Assembly: GCA_001695595.3 (NCBI GenBank)
Contig: MBPM02000037.1
Span: 372,001 to 436,000, forward strand
Direction of reading: 5' to 3'
DNA: 64,000 bases
From: Plasmopara viticola
Lineage: Eukaryota > Oomycota > Peronosporomycetes > Peronosporales > Peronosporaceae
In this document: positions 16,561 to 29,964 of the stretch, piece after piece
Layout of the letters: each line of letters opens with the position of its first letter
Position numbering within the stretch: the first letter of the stretch is position 1
The notes under the pieces: generated by a model
What the model saw: the letters and a program-made list of their open reading frames with translations, nothing else
The model's database searches: none
Told to the model about the DNA's origin: nothing
Program-made: the position numbers and the translations under genes

Positions 16561-19500
16561 CTCTGTGCGAACTGCTCATTCGAGAATTTTATCAAGCGAG
16601 ACGGCAAAAGTATAAAACTACTCTATACTTTATTGGCTTTACGCCTTTGTGATTTAGATAGCTTTCGATATCATGATACGATTTATATGTAATAAGTATT
16701 CTTGATGCCCATCAATCTTTTAGCAAAAAAACACAAAACCTCCTTTTTTGTAGAAGGAGACAGAGGTGTCTTGACCATGGGTGGTCAGATGCGCGTGGTA
16801 TGTGCATTGTCATATCAAAGAGGCTGGGCCAGAAGCTGGACAAACACACTCCCTGAAGTGCTTTGTGTCCGGAAAACGCATAAAGAAACTATTGAGAACG
16901 GCAATATTTCCAGCAAGCTTTAATTTCACCAGCTCTCGTGCTTTCTTGCGTGCGAGCAAGAATGGCCGATGCCACTACCCGAACAACTCGAGGTGACATT
17001 GTTTATGGGCGGCTTTAGAACAAGCCTACCTCGCACTCAAAGTTTCAAAGGGTAGGTCGCAGCGATCGAAAAAGTAATTTACAATTCTCTCTCAAAGAAG
17101 TATAATCACAGACGGGTGCCCTCCTCCTGAATGCTTTGGATGAACAATTCGCTGCCCAAGACGAGTTTTTATTTTTGCCCCACTTACTCGGGCTCAGAGT
17201 GAACGCACTTAATTGTAGCCGACCAAAGCAACAACCGCTGCATTGGCTGCAGTAAGAAAGGACATACATATCGTATGCACCGAAAGAGGGGGTAAAGTGG
17301 TGTGAAGGATAAGAAGCAGAAACCGCGTCCATAGACTATTATTTGGAAGGGAGGGGCTGCTCTGCTAAAGGAAAGATTTATTAAGTGCGCCATCATAAGA
17401 ATATATCCCTTTAGAACTTGACAGCTTTAGGAGAAAGAACTGGCAGCGACGAATGTTTACTTATACGCGCAAACAAGTGAAGGTATAAATATTTGGACGT
17501 GCCGGTACTGATTTTGCTTGATTCCCGGATCGATTGGTTGAGCGAGCTAGCCGCTAGATTCTACGCAACATGGCATTCGTGAGTCTGTTACCACTTTCTT
17601 AAAGGCAGATATTAATGCGCTGTTCAGCTCGATACCAGTTGTCAATTTTTGTTTGGTTTCTGAAGTCAAAAAGCCGGTGGCAAACGCGGAAACTTGACCG
17701 TCCATTTTTGTATTTTCGGCGAAGAAGGCTCGCACAGCTTTCGTGGCAGTAGCAACTGCCTTGCGACTCAGTTTGAAATCTGTCTTAAGATCAAATAGGG
17801 CCTTTTTTTCCATTGAGCGGGCATTTGTTTGAAAAACCGCATCTGAGAAGTTTTTATATGGAATGTACCGGATCTTAAAAACAGAGCGATTTCTGAGGCG
17901 AAACGCAACGTACGCTGCCTATATAATTGATTGAAATGTATCGTCTGGCAAAGCGAAGGTCTACATACCCTCAAGAAAGGTTGCTTGCTCAAAATACCAC
18001 CTTTAAACTACTTTCGCCTTTTTGTTAAGCCAAGATTCCGTGGCTTTGACCTATTCGAGATTAAGTGGCTACGGTACCGCTGACAGTGGCTCTTATTAGA
18101 GGATACCTACCATGATAGAACGATCACCTACAGAGCTAACTCATTTACGGTTCCTCTATCACCCAAGGAGTCGTTTTTGACGCCCAGGAATGTATTTTGA
18201 ATTGATCTAACTTCTCTTACAGCTGAGCTATGTTACCCGCTCTCGGTAGTTCTATAGTACCCACTGTGGCTTGTAAATCTACATTTTGCGCTTTCGAAAC
18301 TTTGCTGCCCACATATAACTTCGTCATCTAAAGCACCATCTCTAGCCTTTCGGGAAGCAGGTGCTGCTAGCTATACTCCGCTGCTTGCAGTTGACGGCTT
18401 ACAGAGATCCGCCTACAAAATTATGTTACCCGCAATTGTAACCGCGGTAATGCTAGCAGAACATGTTCACCCGCTACAAGAGGTATAAAGGTGTCGTCAT
18501 GTCTATCTTCGTGGAATTCTCGAGTTTCTCAGCAATTTCTATAACAATGCCGAGTGAAATTTGTCAAGACTTTCTTTTAAGGAGTCGTTCGCACAAGATG
18601 AAGTGTAATTTATTTGATACACCGGACTTACATCAGTCTATGAAGGAGGGACTCGTACATACATCTTAAGACATTAATAAAATGTTTAATGTTATGACAT
18701 GGCAGTTGCTAGAATACGACAAAGGCTACTAGCCACCTGAGCGATGTGTTATCGACTAATAGCAGAATTAATTTAACCATTTCGGACTTAAGCTAAGTTT
18801 AGACGACGACCAGTCTTGATCTTTAGGCCGCTTAACAACGAGAATAACTTCACAGCATTATCATTAGCCCAAGCGTTTTGCAGCCGTTGAGTCGAGTTTA
18901 GGGTCGTCGTCCGAAGGTTTAGGTGCCAGTGAACCGTCGGGCGAAGGTAGGCGATAGGCGCGCATTTTATGCCGTGTAGGGTTGTCCAGAGCCTTCCATT
19001 TCTTTGCGGCTGTTTGGCTAGCAAACATTTCAAGGCTCGCCACCCAGTGCACTGGCGCAGACTTTGCTAGCACGGCACGGTCTTTGAAATAAGTGCCGCT
19101 TTAAGAAATGGCCAACTTTGGTGCAATGGCTCCTTTGCGTGCCAAAACAGCCTTCTCCAGTGCTAGCTCAGTCGTTGCTTATTACGTGGCTAACCCTCAG
19201 CCTTCCTCACTGCGTGTTGGGTTATTGTTATCGTTAATCCGACCTAACGAGCTGAAGGCTAGAGAATGTTTGGTAATCTCATTTGTAATTTCTAGTGATA
19301 GAAGATGCGACGGGTCACTAAACTAAAACCCAGCTTTCTTGTGAAAGGTGGCAAAAGAAGCCATAGTAGAAGAGTGCTCCTGGTGCTTGACAGGCAACCT
19401 AGTGAAACTTATATCATTTTTTTTACTGAGATATTTCTTAAATTACCATAGTGAATATACTTACTGCCAAAATTGCAAAGCCAAGCATGATGGATGGACG

Positions 19501-22500
19501 GACGACAACTATCTTCTTTATATATGAAACAATCTAAGTCTTAGTCATTGATTCGCTATACTAGACCAAGCTTTTGTGCTTGAGGTAAAAGAGGAGCATT
19601 AAGTTAATAGTGGCCCCTGGTGCACGACAGGCACGCCATTGACATTTATACAGTTTTTTATTAAAAGACATATCTTCGATCACCATAATATTTTTAGTCA
19701 CTGCCTAAATTGCAGATTCAGTTAGTGCGTGCAAAGAATCGCCGAGCAAAAGCGCTTTTTGTTTTGTCCTGAAAGGTTGATTTTCGTCTCGACCTCAGCC
19801 CTAGGAGCACTCTGGTCACCAGGAGGCGGATTGTCGTACTGATAAGAAGCTAAGACCTTACGGTGGTTCTCTGCAGCACAGAGACTTGGCCAATCAATTT
19901 TTTAGGCTATTTAAAAAGGAATCACCAGCTGTGGACTGACGCTTTTGTTAAAATGGCTCGCCGGCAAGAGGCAAACATGCTGACTAACGCTATAATGAAG
20001 AGCAGCAAAAAGAAGTCAATTTCGATTTGACTTGTTTATCGGACAGTTGTAGACGCTCCCAATATTCGAGAAAGTCTAGTTTTAAGATCTGATAATTTTG
20101 ACAGTATTGTCATTTTTTGATCCTTGACATAGACAATTATTTAACTTTGGGCATCTGTTTCTTGTTGTAGACATATGCAAGTTCTACTTGAATTCGGGCA
20201 TGCCGTGGCTAGAGAAGCACAATATTTGATTTGATTAATATGGAAGTACCACAAGTCTATACGCGAGAAGCAAAGTATTATAAAAAGTTTATTACATAGC
20301 CGCTAGAGAAGAATCGAAATGCGATAATATCTTCTATTCACAGACGACCTTGTTGATGACTGCGATACGTAATATCTAAAATAAATTAAATAATTTTTTT
20401 TTTTTCGAGGGACCACTATATGTATCGAATTTAATGAACCTCAACAGCTCGAAGCTAATGAGACGCCTAAATTAAAAGCCAGAAATATTTCAAAAATGCT
20501 CATACTTCTGGAATATTTCTCAAAGGAAATAAAAAAAATTTTTTTTGCAGTCAAGTTGCCTTGCAAAAGCATTAGTGGTGGCACACATTGTTCTTTGGCT
20601 CAAAGAATCTGAAGAAATCCAGAAATAAGGTATATTTATCATCAGATCGTGGGGTGAGCCACAGATAATTTTGCTAACGGAGCATGACCACAAAAGTAGC
20701 TTAAGCTCATCAATGAATTCTTTACTGAAAGACAAATTATGACATGCTTCGGCCACTCACACTTGTCACCAAGTTTCTGTATTCAAATTCAAGAGTAAAG
20801 GGGAGACTTGCTTATGCTTCTATAGTGCAACAATAGCTACACAAACACCCATGCATGAAAACATTATAACGCTTCAAATGTACAATGTACCAACTCTGTC
20901 AGATACACGGTGGAAGTTTGTCTAGCAAAAATCATTGTAAATGTACAATGATGCGGAAGTGATTAATGAAGTCATAAGGGATATTAATAGTCTCGGCGAT
21001 GCTTAAGCGGCTGTCTACACTTTTATTTTGGCCATCATTCACCCAGTAACACGTTGTCGATATCATTTCCGTAGGAGATTGGTCGGTACTGCAAACCTAT
21101 TTGGCTGTAAAGCACTATGATGAAGCCGTGAAGATCAGAAACTTTGCGCCAATTCCGATATGTGAGGCTTTAAGGTAGAGAAAAGTAAAACTTTCGATTG
21201 CTCTGGATCCAACTATGGGGACCGGGCAGACCATAAAAAAATTGAAGGACGCTCTCAAAAGAAATTAAGGCGCCTATTCAGATATCTACGCAAGTAAAGT
21301 TCTGTCTATGCGAATCACAAAATGCCCATCTTATTCATTTATGGAAGACATAAAGTGGGGCAAAAAGAAAATGCCAAACGATGCATTTAATAACATAGAA
21401 AAATCCAGCTAGCATGTGCTGCGATTCTACCAGACGATCCAAATTAGCTTAGCGACATTTGTGACTGGCGCTTTCAGCTTGATTGTCTTATGCGGGTGCC
21501 ACAGTGAACTGGCCGATTGACAGCGTTCGCACTTAAAGTGCTACAAGTTGCTCGACGGTCTTTACTACAAAAGGTGAATCCGGTATATTTAGTCCACCAC
21601 CAAGATATTGTTAAATGAAAAGAGCATTTTCTTTCGGTCTTGGGGACCGATAATTGGAGCAACATGCGACTCTAAAAGGATGTTTTTTGTTATAACAACG
21701 GCTTCTTCGCGAACTAGCGATAGAGTAAAGACCTGCGCGACCTGCCAAACGGTCCAAAACTGCGAGTCACACGTCGGCAGCTTGCTGATAACGATGTATC
21801 CATATGCACCAAATTTCTTGTTGATTAACAATGGCTTGGGCAATACAGACATTGTGATTTAGCAATCGGTCCAGTACATTTGGAGACAAACAGCAAGACC
21901 TGTTCATTATATGGCGTTTGGATATGGCAGTGTCGAATCCTCCTTCGTACTGTTGACTTCTGGCAAACATCGCTACAGCTAACAAATTAGCAGATCAGCT
22001 AATCAGATGACACGGGTCTGCCATGTGCTCGGAGTCACGCTGCGCAGTATAAGTGCTGAGGCGTCAAAATCATGGAGTGATAAGTCCTTTATAGACGAGC
22101 TTGCACTATAAAGTGTGATTCGCGTATCTACTTGGCATTTTTTTAAATCGTAAGCCACTGTGTTCTGACCGCACATGAAAGTAGCTCCGTGTCACGTATG
22201 CCAAGGCAGTTTTACTCCAAAATAAGTTCTTTCTGACCCACCAAGCGAGAAATTTGTACTGTTAGCTCACGGACGTTAACGACTTCACTTAAAGTGGTTG
22301 GGTTGTGCGTTGAAATTTACCAGATCTTTACATCAATTCTCCAATTAAATCTTAGTGATAGGAAAGAACCCAACGTAGATTCCGTACTATGTGCAAGGAA
22401 CAGATTTAACGACTCCGAGAAAATTGCTTGGTCATGATGTGATGCGGGGCTAACACCACGCGTACATTCATTGTAGCTCTTCGCAAAAATAAAAAAATCT

Positions 22501-25500
22501 TTTGGCCAAGTTCCTATTTACAAACAAATGGCCCTTGGAAAGCTCCGCGATGCGCAAAGAAGAAAGGGTACTATTTAGCACCATGGCCTGTATCATCTCT
22601 TTCGTTAGATTTATTGCTTTGAGAGCGAATAGACCTGTGGCGGGACCAGGACATCCGTCGATACGCACCATTGGCAAATCTCGTACTTTACTGATGACTT
22701 CAGTCACGACCCCTCTCTATAAGTAAACTAAAGATTGTCGTCTTCGACCTTCTTTCGTGTTTTCAATATCGGCAACCTTAATTAAACTGGCTTCCTCATT
22801 GTGTCTTGATCTCTGAAAGCATATATTTTTTTCAGTCATCTTGGGCTAGTCAGGCCTTTTGGCTGATGTGTCTGATTAGCCATTCTGGGCCGTAATACTG
22901 AGAAATGAGGCTAATGTAACAGCATTGGACGTAATTATAGTGTTTAGGCCATCTTTCAAAGGCGTAAGAGTCTGAATCATGCCACTGGACAAGAGAGATC
23001 GATAGACGCGCGCCCCTCTGCGATGGAGTAGGAGGCTGGCGTGAAACTTTCCTTTCCGCTTCTTTTAGAGGGTGATCTCTTATAGACTCTTAGTTCATGA
23101 CATGTACGCAATTTTCAAGAAGCGGAATCGCAAACGCAAAAGCTTATTAGGCTTTTGCTGCAGAGAAGATTTAAAGCTAGAACTCATCATTGGTTTGGCC
23201 ATCGTAAAATGCTCTGGCCAACGCTAGCCCTCTTTGCTGTCTTTTTGGTCATATTGTGACTAAATTGACTTAACGAATAAAAGTCAAGAGTAATGATGTT
23301 GCTCATCTCTCTCTTATTAAAATAAGTTAGTTCTTGCGCGAGCAGGTGAGACGAGTTGCCACACAAAAACAAGGGTTTCCAATAATAGCTGGTAAAAAAT
23401 CTCAATTAAGGGGTAACTCTTGATGCTCAACAAGTACCATATCGATACGGTTGTCGGCTTGCATACTTTTTTTGTGGAATTCGAAGTGATTAAAGTCCTT
23501 GTGACACATTTTAGCGTAAAGTGCCCGAAAAATTGTTTTCTTTGTAGCAAGATCCAAGATTGTCGGTGCTCATAGCCTTTCAAACACTTGGCTTCTGTGT
23601 TCGCTTCATGAACGCGAAGACAGCGCCTTTAAGAGCTGCGGGGGAATCTTACGACTCACATGAGACTCGAAACTTGAAGGGCCATAATATTTTATTAGAT
23701 TTCACCCATAAAACACTGGGTGAATTTGGTTTGTCTCGGAAGGATCAATGATATACGTTGACCCATGACCGTTCAGGTCCAATGAATCGATGTTTGTAAA
23801 TGCTGAAAAGAACTTTAATTTTTCAGTATATAGTAATAAGTTCTTCTTATACGTTCAAGCATTAAAAGAACATGCCTGATTATTCTATCTATGAGGTTCC
23901 TTGTTCTGCTGATTACATCCAGACAATTTCCCGCGAGGTCATCCAACTCCTTGTATAAGGTAACGGAGCTACTTGGAGGAGCAACCTGTCGATTCCATCC
24001 CCCACTAAATTTAGAAGTACGTGTGCTTGTGAGAGCTAACGGCGGTCTGAGCTCGTATTGTATAGTAAATAGTAAAGTGCAAAGTTAATAAAGTGATAAT
24101 TGTCATTCACAAGTGTGGCTCTTTGGTATCAAAATTACGCAGTGTTCAATATTTCTATTTTTCTTCTTCTTTGTAGGAAGATGGCCTGTTTGAGGATGAT
24201 CTTCTGTGATAATGAACAAGCGATGTCCAATCAACAGCAACATCATAACTAAGTCCACTCAGTAATCGGCAGGTTCCAGGCTATCCAAAACAGTGGTGGC
24301 TGAAAGACCATTGTGTTCGACACCGTATCAAAAAAAAGTTCGACCAGCTATACTAGATCGAAGAGGTGCCAAATACATCATCGTGCTTAGAGAGTACACG
24401 AACACAAAAAATGTTCATCCTGGCGCCAACTTATGCCTGTCCAAAGACGAAGAGGAGATGTATATATTTTCATAAGTCAGTCAGTACCAGCAGAATTTAC
24501 TACGGATTCGGCATGCGACCCGCAGCTTTGACACTTGACAAATTATCACCGGTCACTAGGTCGCTTACTTGTAAATTGGCAACGAGCATGAAGAAGAAGA
24601 TGACCCTAGACCTGAATCTCTTTATTAGGGTATCATTTGTTTTAAAGGTACAGCGCGTGACAATCTCTTGCCGTCTGGAGGCTGAATCCGCCAACTCCAC
24701 CTCAGAGCTCAGATAGAATCGCTTTTGTATTACATAGCAAATATATGTGGGGTCCAAACTATACAATATACGGAGGGAATATTAACAACTAATGACGTAA
24801 TAGTGAACAGGATTGTTTCAGACCTTGGCTTTGCGATTAAACATAGTGTCAGTCTTTCTCTTTCATAAGAATTAGACGACATCAGCTCATGAAAATCCAA
24901 GAAATAAAAGACAAAACGTGGTCATGTCTCTATTTAGCGGTAAGAAAGAAAAGCGAATGTCTCAGTGGTCCAAATCGTTTTTTTGATCAAAGTGATCGTC
25001 GACCGGCATTTAGCTCCGTGGCCAGCTCGATTTAAATCATATTGTTTTTGGTCGAAGAGACGAGTGCACAATATGACGTTGCAAATGCGGCCAACGTAAT
25101 CGTTTCGTGTGACACATGAGATAGGAAGATTGGTTCACGCTGCTTGCATTACTACACCACTTTATCATAAGAGCTACGTATTGTGTACTTCAACTTAATT
25201 GCTGACTGACAAATTAAGTAAAAACGTTCTACTAGCGATGGCAACTGCTTTTTTAACGAACAAACATCAGTAGGGGTATTTTAAGCTTTGTGGAAAGGTA
25301 GGCTATTGCCGCACGTCAGTCAACTCGACCACGTCTATTCGATGATAAAGATACTAAAAAACTTGGCCGCCTGAAGCAAAAGTGCTGCTGACTTTCTTTG
25401 TATGGAGCAACCCTGTAAGTCCAGCATTATTGACCGCCGAAACTGCTGAGCATAAGTTGCTTGTATTGAGGTAGGATGCCGCGCATTGGAAGAATTTTTT

Positions 25501-26441
25501 TTTCACATATGCTCAGTTAGGTTCTCGAATCTCCTCGAATCAACCTTGCCGGATGCGGTGCAATTAATCAACATGTGCAAGAAAAAGTAGCTCCTCTTAA
25601 GTGAAGTTTTATACAGGGGATACGACCGGTCTCATCGAGCTGGATTGTAAATGATCTTCACTCTATGACTCTATAATAACGCTATTCACGCGCCTTAATA
25701 AAGCAAATTGCGTGACTCCTCGTACGCTATTAAGTCAAGATATGGTCTTAGAGCCGTAACTTTACGTCAACGTTTTTTTAGCCGCCCAGTTGATTTTGGC
25801 TTTCACATTGTTCATATTATCCAGATCGGTCGATAGAGACCCGGCTCGTCAGGATGGATCCTTGTATTATACTAAAAACACACCACAATAGATCCGAACC
25901 AACACCATGCAGGCAGTGGTTAGCACGGTTAAGAAGCGCCTACTTAATGATGAAAGGAGTCTCTTAAAGAGGTGCTTCAAGCCAAATGTCTGGACCCAGG
26001 TCACCATTTAGCCTTAAAAATTGATGGCGACTCAGCTGGCACTTCATCCCAAGACATAGACAACACCTAAGGAGAGGTACGTAAGCAGATAGTAAGAGCT
26101 GGCCGTGTCTATACTAGATAGATAGCTAATATGGATTAAGCAAACCATCTTTTATCCCGTCAAAGAACTATATGCTCAACTTGAGCGACTTCGTTCTAAG
26201 CAGATCATTCAACTCAGGTACCTGTATCACCGACGTCATCTACTATCGAAGATGCTTCAGGTGAACGCTCTAGACGCGCACTGACCGCGTCGAATTTTTG
26301 TGCGACCAAATGTTGCACCACCGTAGCTATGTCTTACAAGAAGCAACCAGGTCTTCAAAATTTGTTCTAGATTCAAAGCCAATACAAATTTCAGACCGCT
26401 ATCTACCTGACTTAGATTTTTTAATAGAATTACAGTATGAC
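16561..26441. other. Gene-poor AT-rich tract of decayed repeats
   Basis: Nearly 10 kb with no frame longer than about 120 codons and no complete gene. Individual short frames look like debris. One on the minus strand (17547-17813, 88 codons, rich in K, A and T) has protein-like composition but no motif I know. A minus-strand stretch near 18.8-19.07 kb is broken by frameshifts. Low-confidence copia-like pieces lie at 21470-21985 (listed separately). I see no tRNA or rRNA gene and no tandem array. Confidence 0.6.
21470..21985 (-). mobile_element. Possible Ty1/copia pol fragment (GAG-pre-integrase region)
   Basis: Read on the minus strand in several broken frames, this looks like the stretch between protease and integrase of copia elements: a hydrophobic segment, then a frame ending near 21480 with LWH followed by basic residues, which resembles the LWHRRLGHP-type zinc-binding start of the integrase. 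Frames are interrupted by stops. The match is weak and rests on a few residues; generic repeat debris is the alternative. Confidence 0.25.
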
Positions 26442-26791
26442 TGTCACATTTGTAATGTAATGCAATTTATTACGTCATCGCGTTGCCAAGTTATGCACGT
26501 GCTAGGCTCAGTCTGACTAGTCCACGGCATAGAGTGGTGTCCGCATACGTCGGGTCTCGTTCGGCGGGCAGTGCAGCCAGCACCGAGGTCGTGAGGGTCT
26601 TCCATTATTTTGTTTAGCTCTGACTTGGTAAGATCCCAGGTGGCGCCCTGGTGCTGGAGACCGTTGCGTCGAGAGTGAGACTCGTTAGGGACCTGCAGAT
26701 GCCCGAAAGCACCTGCCCGGAGCGCGCGAGCATTTAGCCCCGCGCTTGGAAGGAGGGCGTCACCCCAACCTTTTCCAAGCTTGTCACATTT
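26442..26791 (-). repeat. Short retroposon (SINE-like) with (ATTAC)n tail, copy 1
   Basis: The element proper is 26452-26781 (330 bp), in minus orientation. Perfect 10-bp direct repeats TGTCACATTT flank it at 26442-26451 and 26782-26791, as expected of a target-site duplication. Read on the minus strand it begins AGCTTGGAAAAGGTTGGGG and ends in pentanucleotide repeats (ATTAC/TTAC). It is nearly the same as 52043-52370, 60841-61164 and 61343-61669. It is clearly GC-richer than its surroundings. A reading frame of about 100 codons runs through it but is a translation of the repeat. It lies 676 bp upstream of the next gene's ATG. Confidence 0.85.
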
Positions 26792-27466
26792 ACAATTAAT
26801 ATTTATCATAATTTACCAATGGGGCCACACGAATCCAGAGTGTGTGCAGCGGGGCTGCCTTAGTTCATTAGCTCAGAGATAGCGTTTTTGACCTTCGTAT
26901 ATGCTTATAACCGATACGAGTCGCAGATCGCGATCTTTTGCTTTATACAACTCTAATATTTCGATTGCAAGCTTTTGTAGATTAAGTATTTAACAATTAC
27001 TATTTAGTCCCACACATAAGTAGAGTAAGGATGTTTGATTGGCTAAATAACAGCCACCATCATCAACACACACAAACATTATAAAGACGCTGATCACAGT
27101 GGTGATATCGCCTCATTTCTGTAACTGTATTAATTTTGGGCACCCACGCGCCTTCGGATTACGCATCACGCACATCATGGCCTTCGAGGTTATAGAAAGA
27201 TAGAGGCAAGTGTTGACCAAACGTTGCGGGGACTCGTGTGCTGCCTACCTTCCCGCACATAATCCCTTCTTAACCCTCGCTTTAATAGCCAAAGCTAATA
27301 AAAGACTTTCGGCCCTTTGAGCCACAGAAACGGGTCAATCAAAGGAAGGGGGGGGAAGGTGCCGTCGCCGAAGAAACCTTCGGCTTACAATCCCAGAGTC
27401 TTTTTCCTCACCCTTTAACCTTTCAGCGCGTGCCAAGGGGGTCGTTCCACATCCTACCTCGCCATT
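26792..27466. other. 5' region of the SAPS gene
   Basis: No gene. It contains a G8 run (about 27348-27355) and a perfect 7-bp stem, GCCGAAG / CTTCGGC with a 4-base loop (27367-27384), 83 bases before the ATG. It probably holds the promoter and leader of the downstream gene. Confidence 0.5.
27367..27384 (+). promoter_or_regulatory. Hairpin in presumed 5' leader
   Basis: Perfect 7-bp inverted repeat with a 4-base AAAC loop, 83 bases upstream of the SAPS start codon. If it lies in the transcript it could slow scanning; there is no proof that it is transcribed. Confidence 0.25.
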
Positions 27467-29835
27467 ATGTCACTCTTCTCTGCCATGACCGATGACAGCA
27501 GTGTGTGGGCACAGGGTTCGTCGCTCTTTAACATCTCGAGCCCGCTCAACGACTTGCTCGAGAAGGACGATTTTACACTCGAGCAGATGCTCCAAGAAGA
27601 TGAGCTCGTGCAGGAAGTCAAGACACGCAATACGAAACTACTGGACTTGTACGTGCGATGCGTGCTTCATTTTGTGATTGGTTGAAAGTGCAAGGCATTA
27701 ATTGTAAGAATTGTCTATCTTGTTGTAGTCTCGCACAGGAAGAGAGTGTACGCAAACTCATTGAATATGTTGTACGCACACCAGAGGATCTGTCCGATGA
27801 TGTGCGTACACTCAAGTATCCGTATATGTCCTGTGAAGTCATTTGTTGCGACATTAGTAGCATCACCGAGACCCTCGTGACAGCGTCGAGTGGCGAGCTC
27901 ATTGAAACGTTGTTTGCATTCTTGTATCAAGTCGAGCCCTTGGACCCCCGTCTCGCGGGGTATTTTGAGAAAATCGTCACGATGCTCATGGTCCGTCGAC
28001 CCCACGAAATGACGGCCTTGTTGAACAAACACTCGGAGGCATTATTAGTGGGCTTTGCTCGGCACATGACGAGTTTCTCCATTGCAGAGCTCTTGAAGCG
28101 GCTCTTGCAACCGTACCAAGCGGATTACCTTGGCGATTGTATGGATTTCCCCGGCATGACCATGGGCTTTTCGCCCTCAAATGCGTGGTACGAAGACGAC
28201 AATATGAGTGGCGGGGACACCCCCACCGCTTCGAAAGAAAAGGTCTTGACGTGGCAAGTGGAACCGACCGTGGTCGAGCTGTTGGTCAAGACTTTGGAAG
28301 ACGGGGCGATGCCGAGCGATGCCCACACGCATGCCGCCGACGTGTTGGTGGACATCGTTCATTGTGGGACACGGGCGCAACAGACGGATCCGGCGTCCCC
28401 TGCGAGTTCCAACGCACCCGCGTCGTTTGCATTGTTGGAGCATTTAGAGACGCCAAAAGTAGTCGAGCAGCTCGTGGGGCTGGCCATTCCAAGTGATGCC
28501 ACCACGTCGTGTTCTTCGTCCATGACGGCCGCCATTTCTGTCCTAAGTGCCTTGTTGTCGCGGGCGACGAATGCGCAGTATGGGGCCACGAATGACGTGC
28601 CACCTGTGGTCGCCTCTGTCGTCTCGCGTTTGCCTCAGATTTGTGGCATTTTAAAGACTGATGCCGGCACGATTCGTAATCAACGCCATGAAGAAGTCCC
28701 GCGGTTGGGCTTGCGGCGTTTAAAGACGGTGGGTCTTGTGGTCTTGTTGCTGCAATCCAAGTACCAACAGGTGGACGTGGCTTTACTGGAACATGACGTC
28801 ATTCCCCAGTGTCTCGACTTGTTTTTTCAATTCGAGTCGGTCAATATGTTGCACGCAGATGTCGAGAATATGGTCATTGGCATTTTAGAGAGTGGCAGTC
28901 ATGAATTGCTCGTGGGCTTGGTCAAAGGTGCGCGTTTACTCCCTCGAATCATTGAAGCGCATGAAAAGAACGAGAGCGCAATCAATGGGGCCAAAGGGTG
29001 TTCATTTGGCTATGTAGGGCACCTCCATCGGATGTGCAACATGTTGATGACCATGTTGGAAGACGTGCGAGGCAGTAGGAATGAAGAGAGCTCGTTGAAC
29101 GACATGCGGCATGCAGATACAGTGATGGAATTGTTTGAAGAGGATGAAGGGACGTGGCAAAAGTGGGAGGAACTTTCGAGTAAAGTCCTTGCGCCGATCT
29201 ACGAACAAGAGCGATTGCCGCTCGGCGGGGTCCCGATCTCGCAGGTTAGTGAAGATCCGTACTCGGTGATGGGGTTTAATCAGAACGACGAGCTCTTGAA
29301 TGCGCAGTTTGCGGAAATGCTGGGTGCTTCGGGGTTTGGAGCCCCCACGAATGGGTTTGACGTGGATTTTGAGGGAAAAGACATGGATACGCCGATGCTC
29401 CCTGAGATCATGAATGACAGTAGCAGTAGCGAAGAAGAAGACGAGGAAGTGGTGGCACGACAGGAAAGTGGTGCCCAAGGCAATGACAGTGGCGTGGGAA
29501 CGGATCGCTGGGCGAGTTTCGAGTCTGGTGGCAGCTGGGCCAACTTTGAACCTACGTTTGAAGAGAACCTCTTTGAACGGCTTCCTGGCATGAAAAAGAA
29601 CGCGTTTGATGACGACGAGCCCGTGCCCCCGATAGTGACGACAGCAGATTTGGCTGCGGCTTGCATACCTCACGTTGCGACTGAGACGACGGCCAAGACA
29701 CGAGACGTGGCCGACGAAACGAAGGGGGACGGAGAAGACTCGACGCATGGGACGGAAGAGGCGTCCAGCGAAGAGACGGAGGGGTTGCAAGAAGAGGCCT
29801 CTGCTACGTTGGAGACGCAGGACGAAGGACAATAG
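27467..29835 (+). CDS. SAPS-domain regulatory subunit of SIT4/PP6-type phosphatase
   Basis: Two exons, 27467-27648 and 27729-29835, 762 residues. The 80-bp intron (GTACGT...TAG) is required because the first frame stops at 27685. Joining gives NTKLLDFLAQEESVRKLIEY, exactly the start of the SAPS fold. Further support is TLKYPYMSCEVICCD and the following helical repeats. SAPS proteins bind the catalytic subunit of PP6/Sit4 and steer it in cell-cycle, DNA-damage and trafficking pathways (family knowledge). The C-terminal third (from about residue 570) is acidic and disordered, with a run of serines and glutamates, two WASFESGG/WANFEP motifs and a glutamate-rich tail. The gene is convergent with the helicase, 129 bp between stops. 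Confidence 0.92.
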
Positions 29836-29964
29836 AGTCGGCGCGACGATCGTTTGTTTAATTAACCCTCGTACCATGTTAGTTTTCCGATAGTTTTGTC
29901 AATCCCTGCCCGTTTGCGTTGCGTGTCTTAGTGTTGTGCTTCATCACCTCTTTTCCTAACGTCT

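Noticed and set aside
18211..18240. tRNA-like 5' half on the minus strand (GCGGGTAACATAGCTCAGCTGTAAGAG)-type pattern
   Set aside because: It resembles an acceptor stem plus A box, but no anticodon arm, T arm (GTTCRANNC) or 3' acceptor strand follows; probably chance or an old SINE head.
26444..26809. 121-codon minus-strand frame as a gene
   Set aside because: It coincides with retroposon copy 1 and reappears in copies elsewhere; it is a translation of the repeat.
29002..29877. 291-codon minus-strand frame opposite the SAPS gene
   Set aside because: Antisense shadow; the plus strand has family-specific motifs and a well-placed intron.
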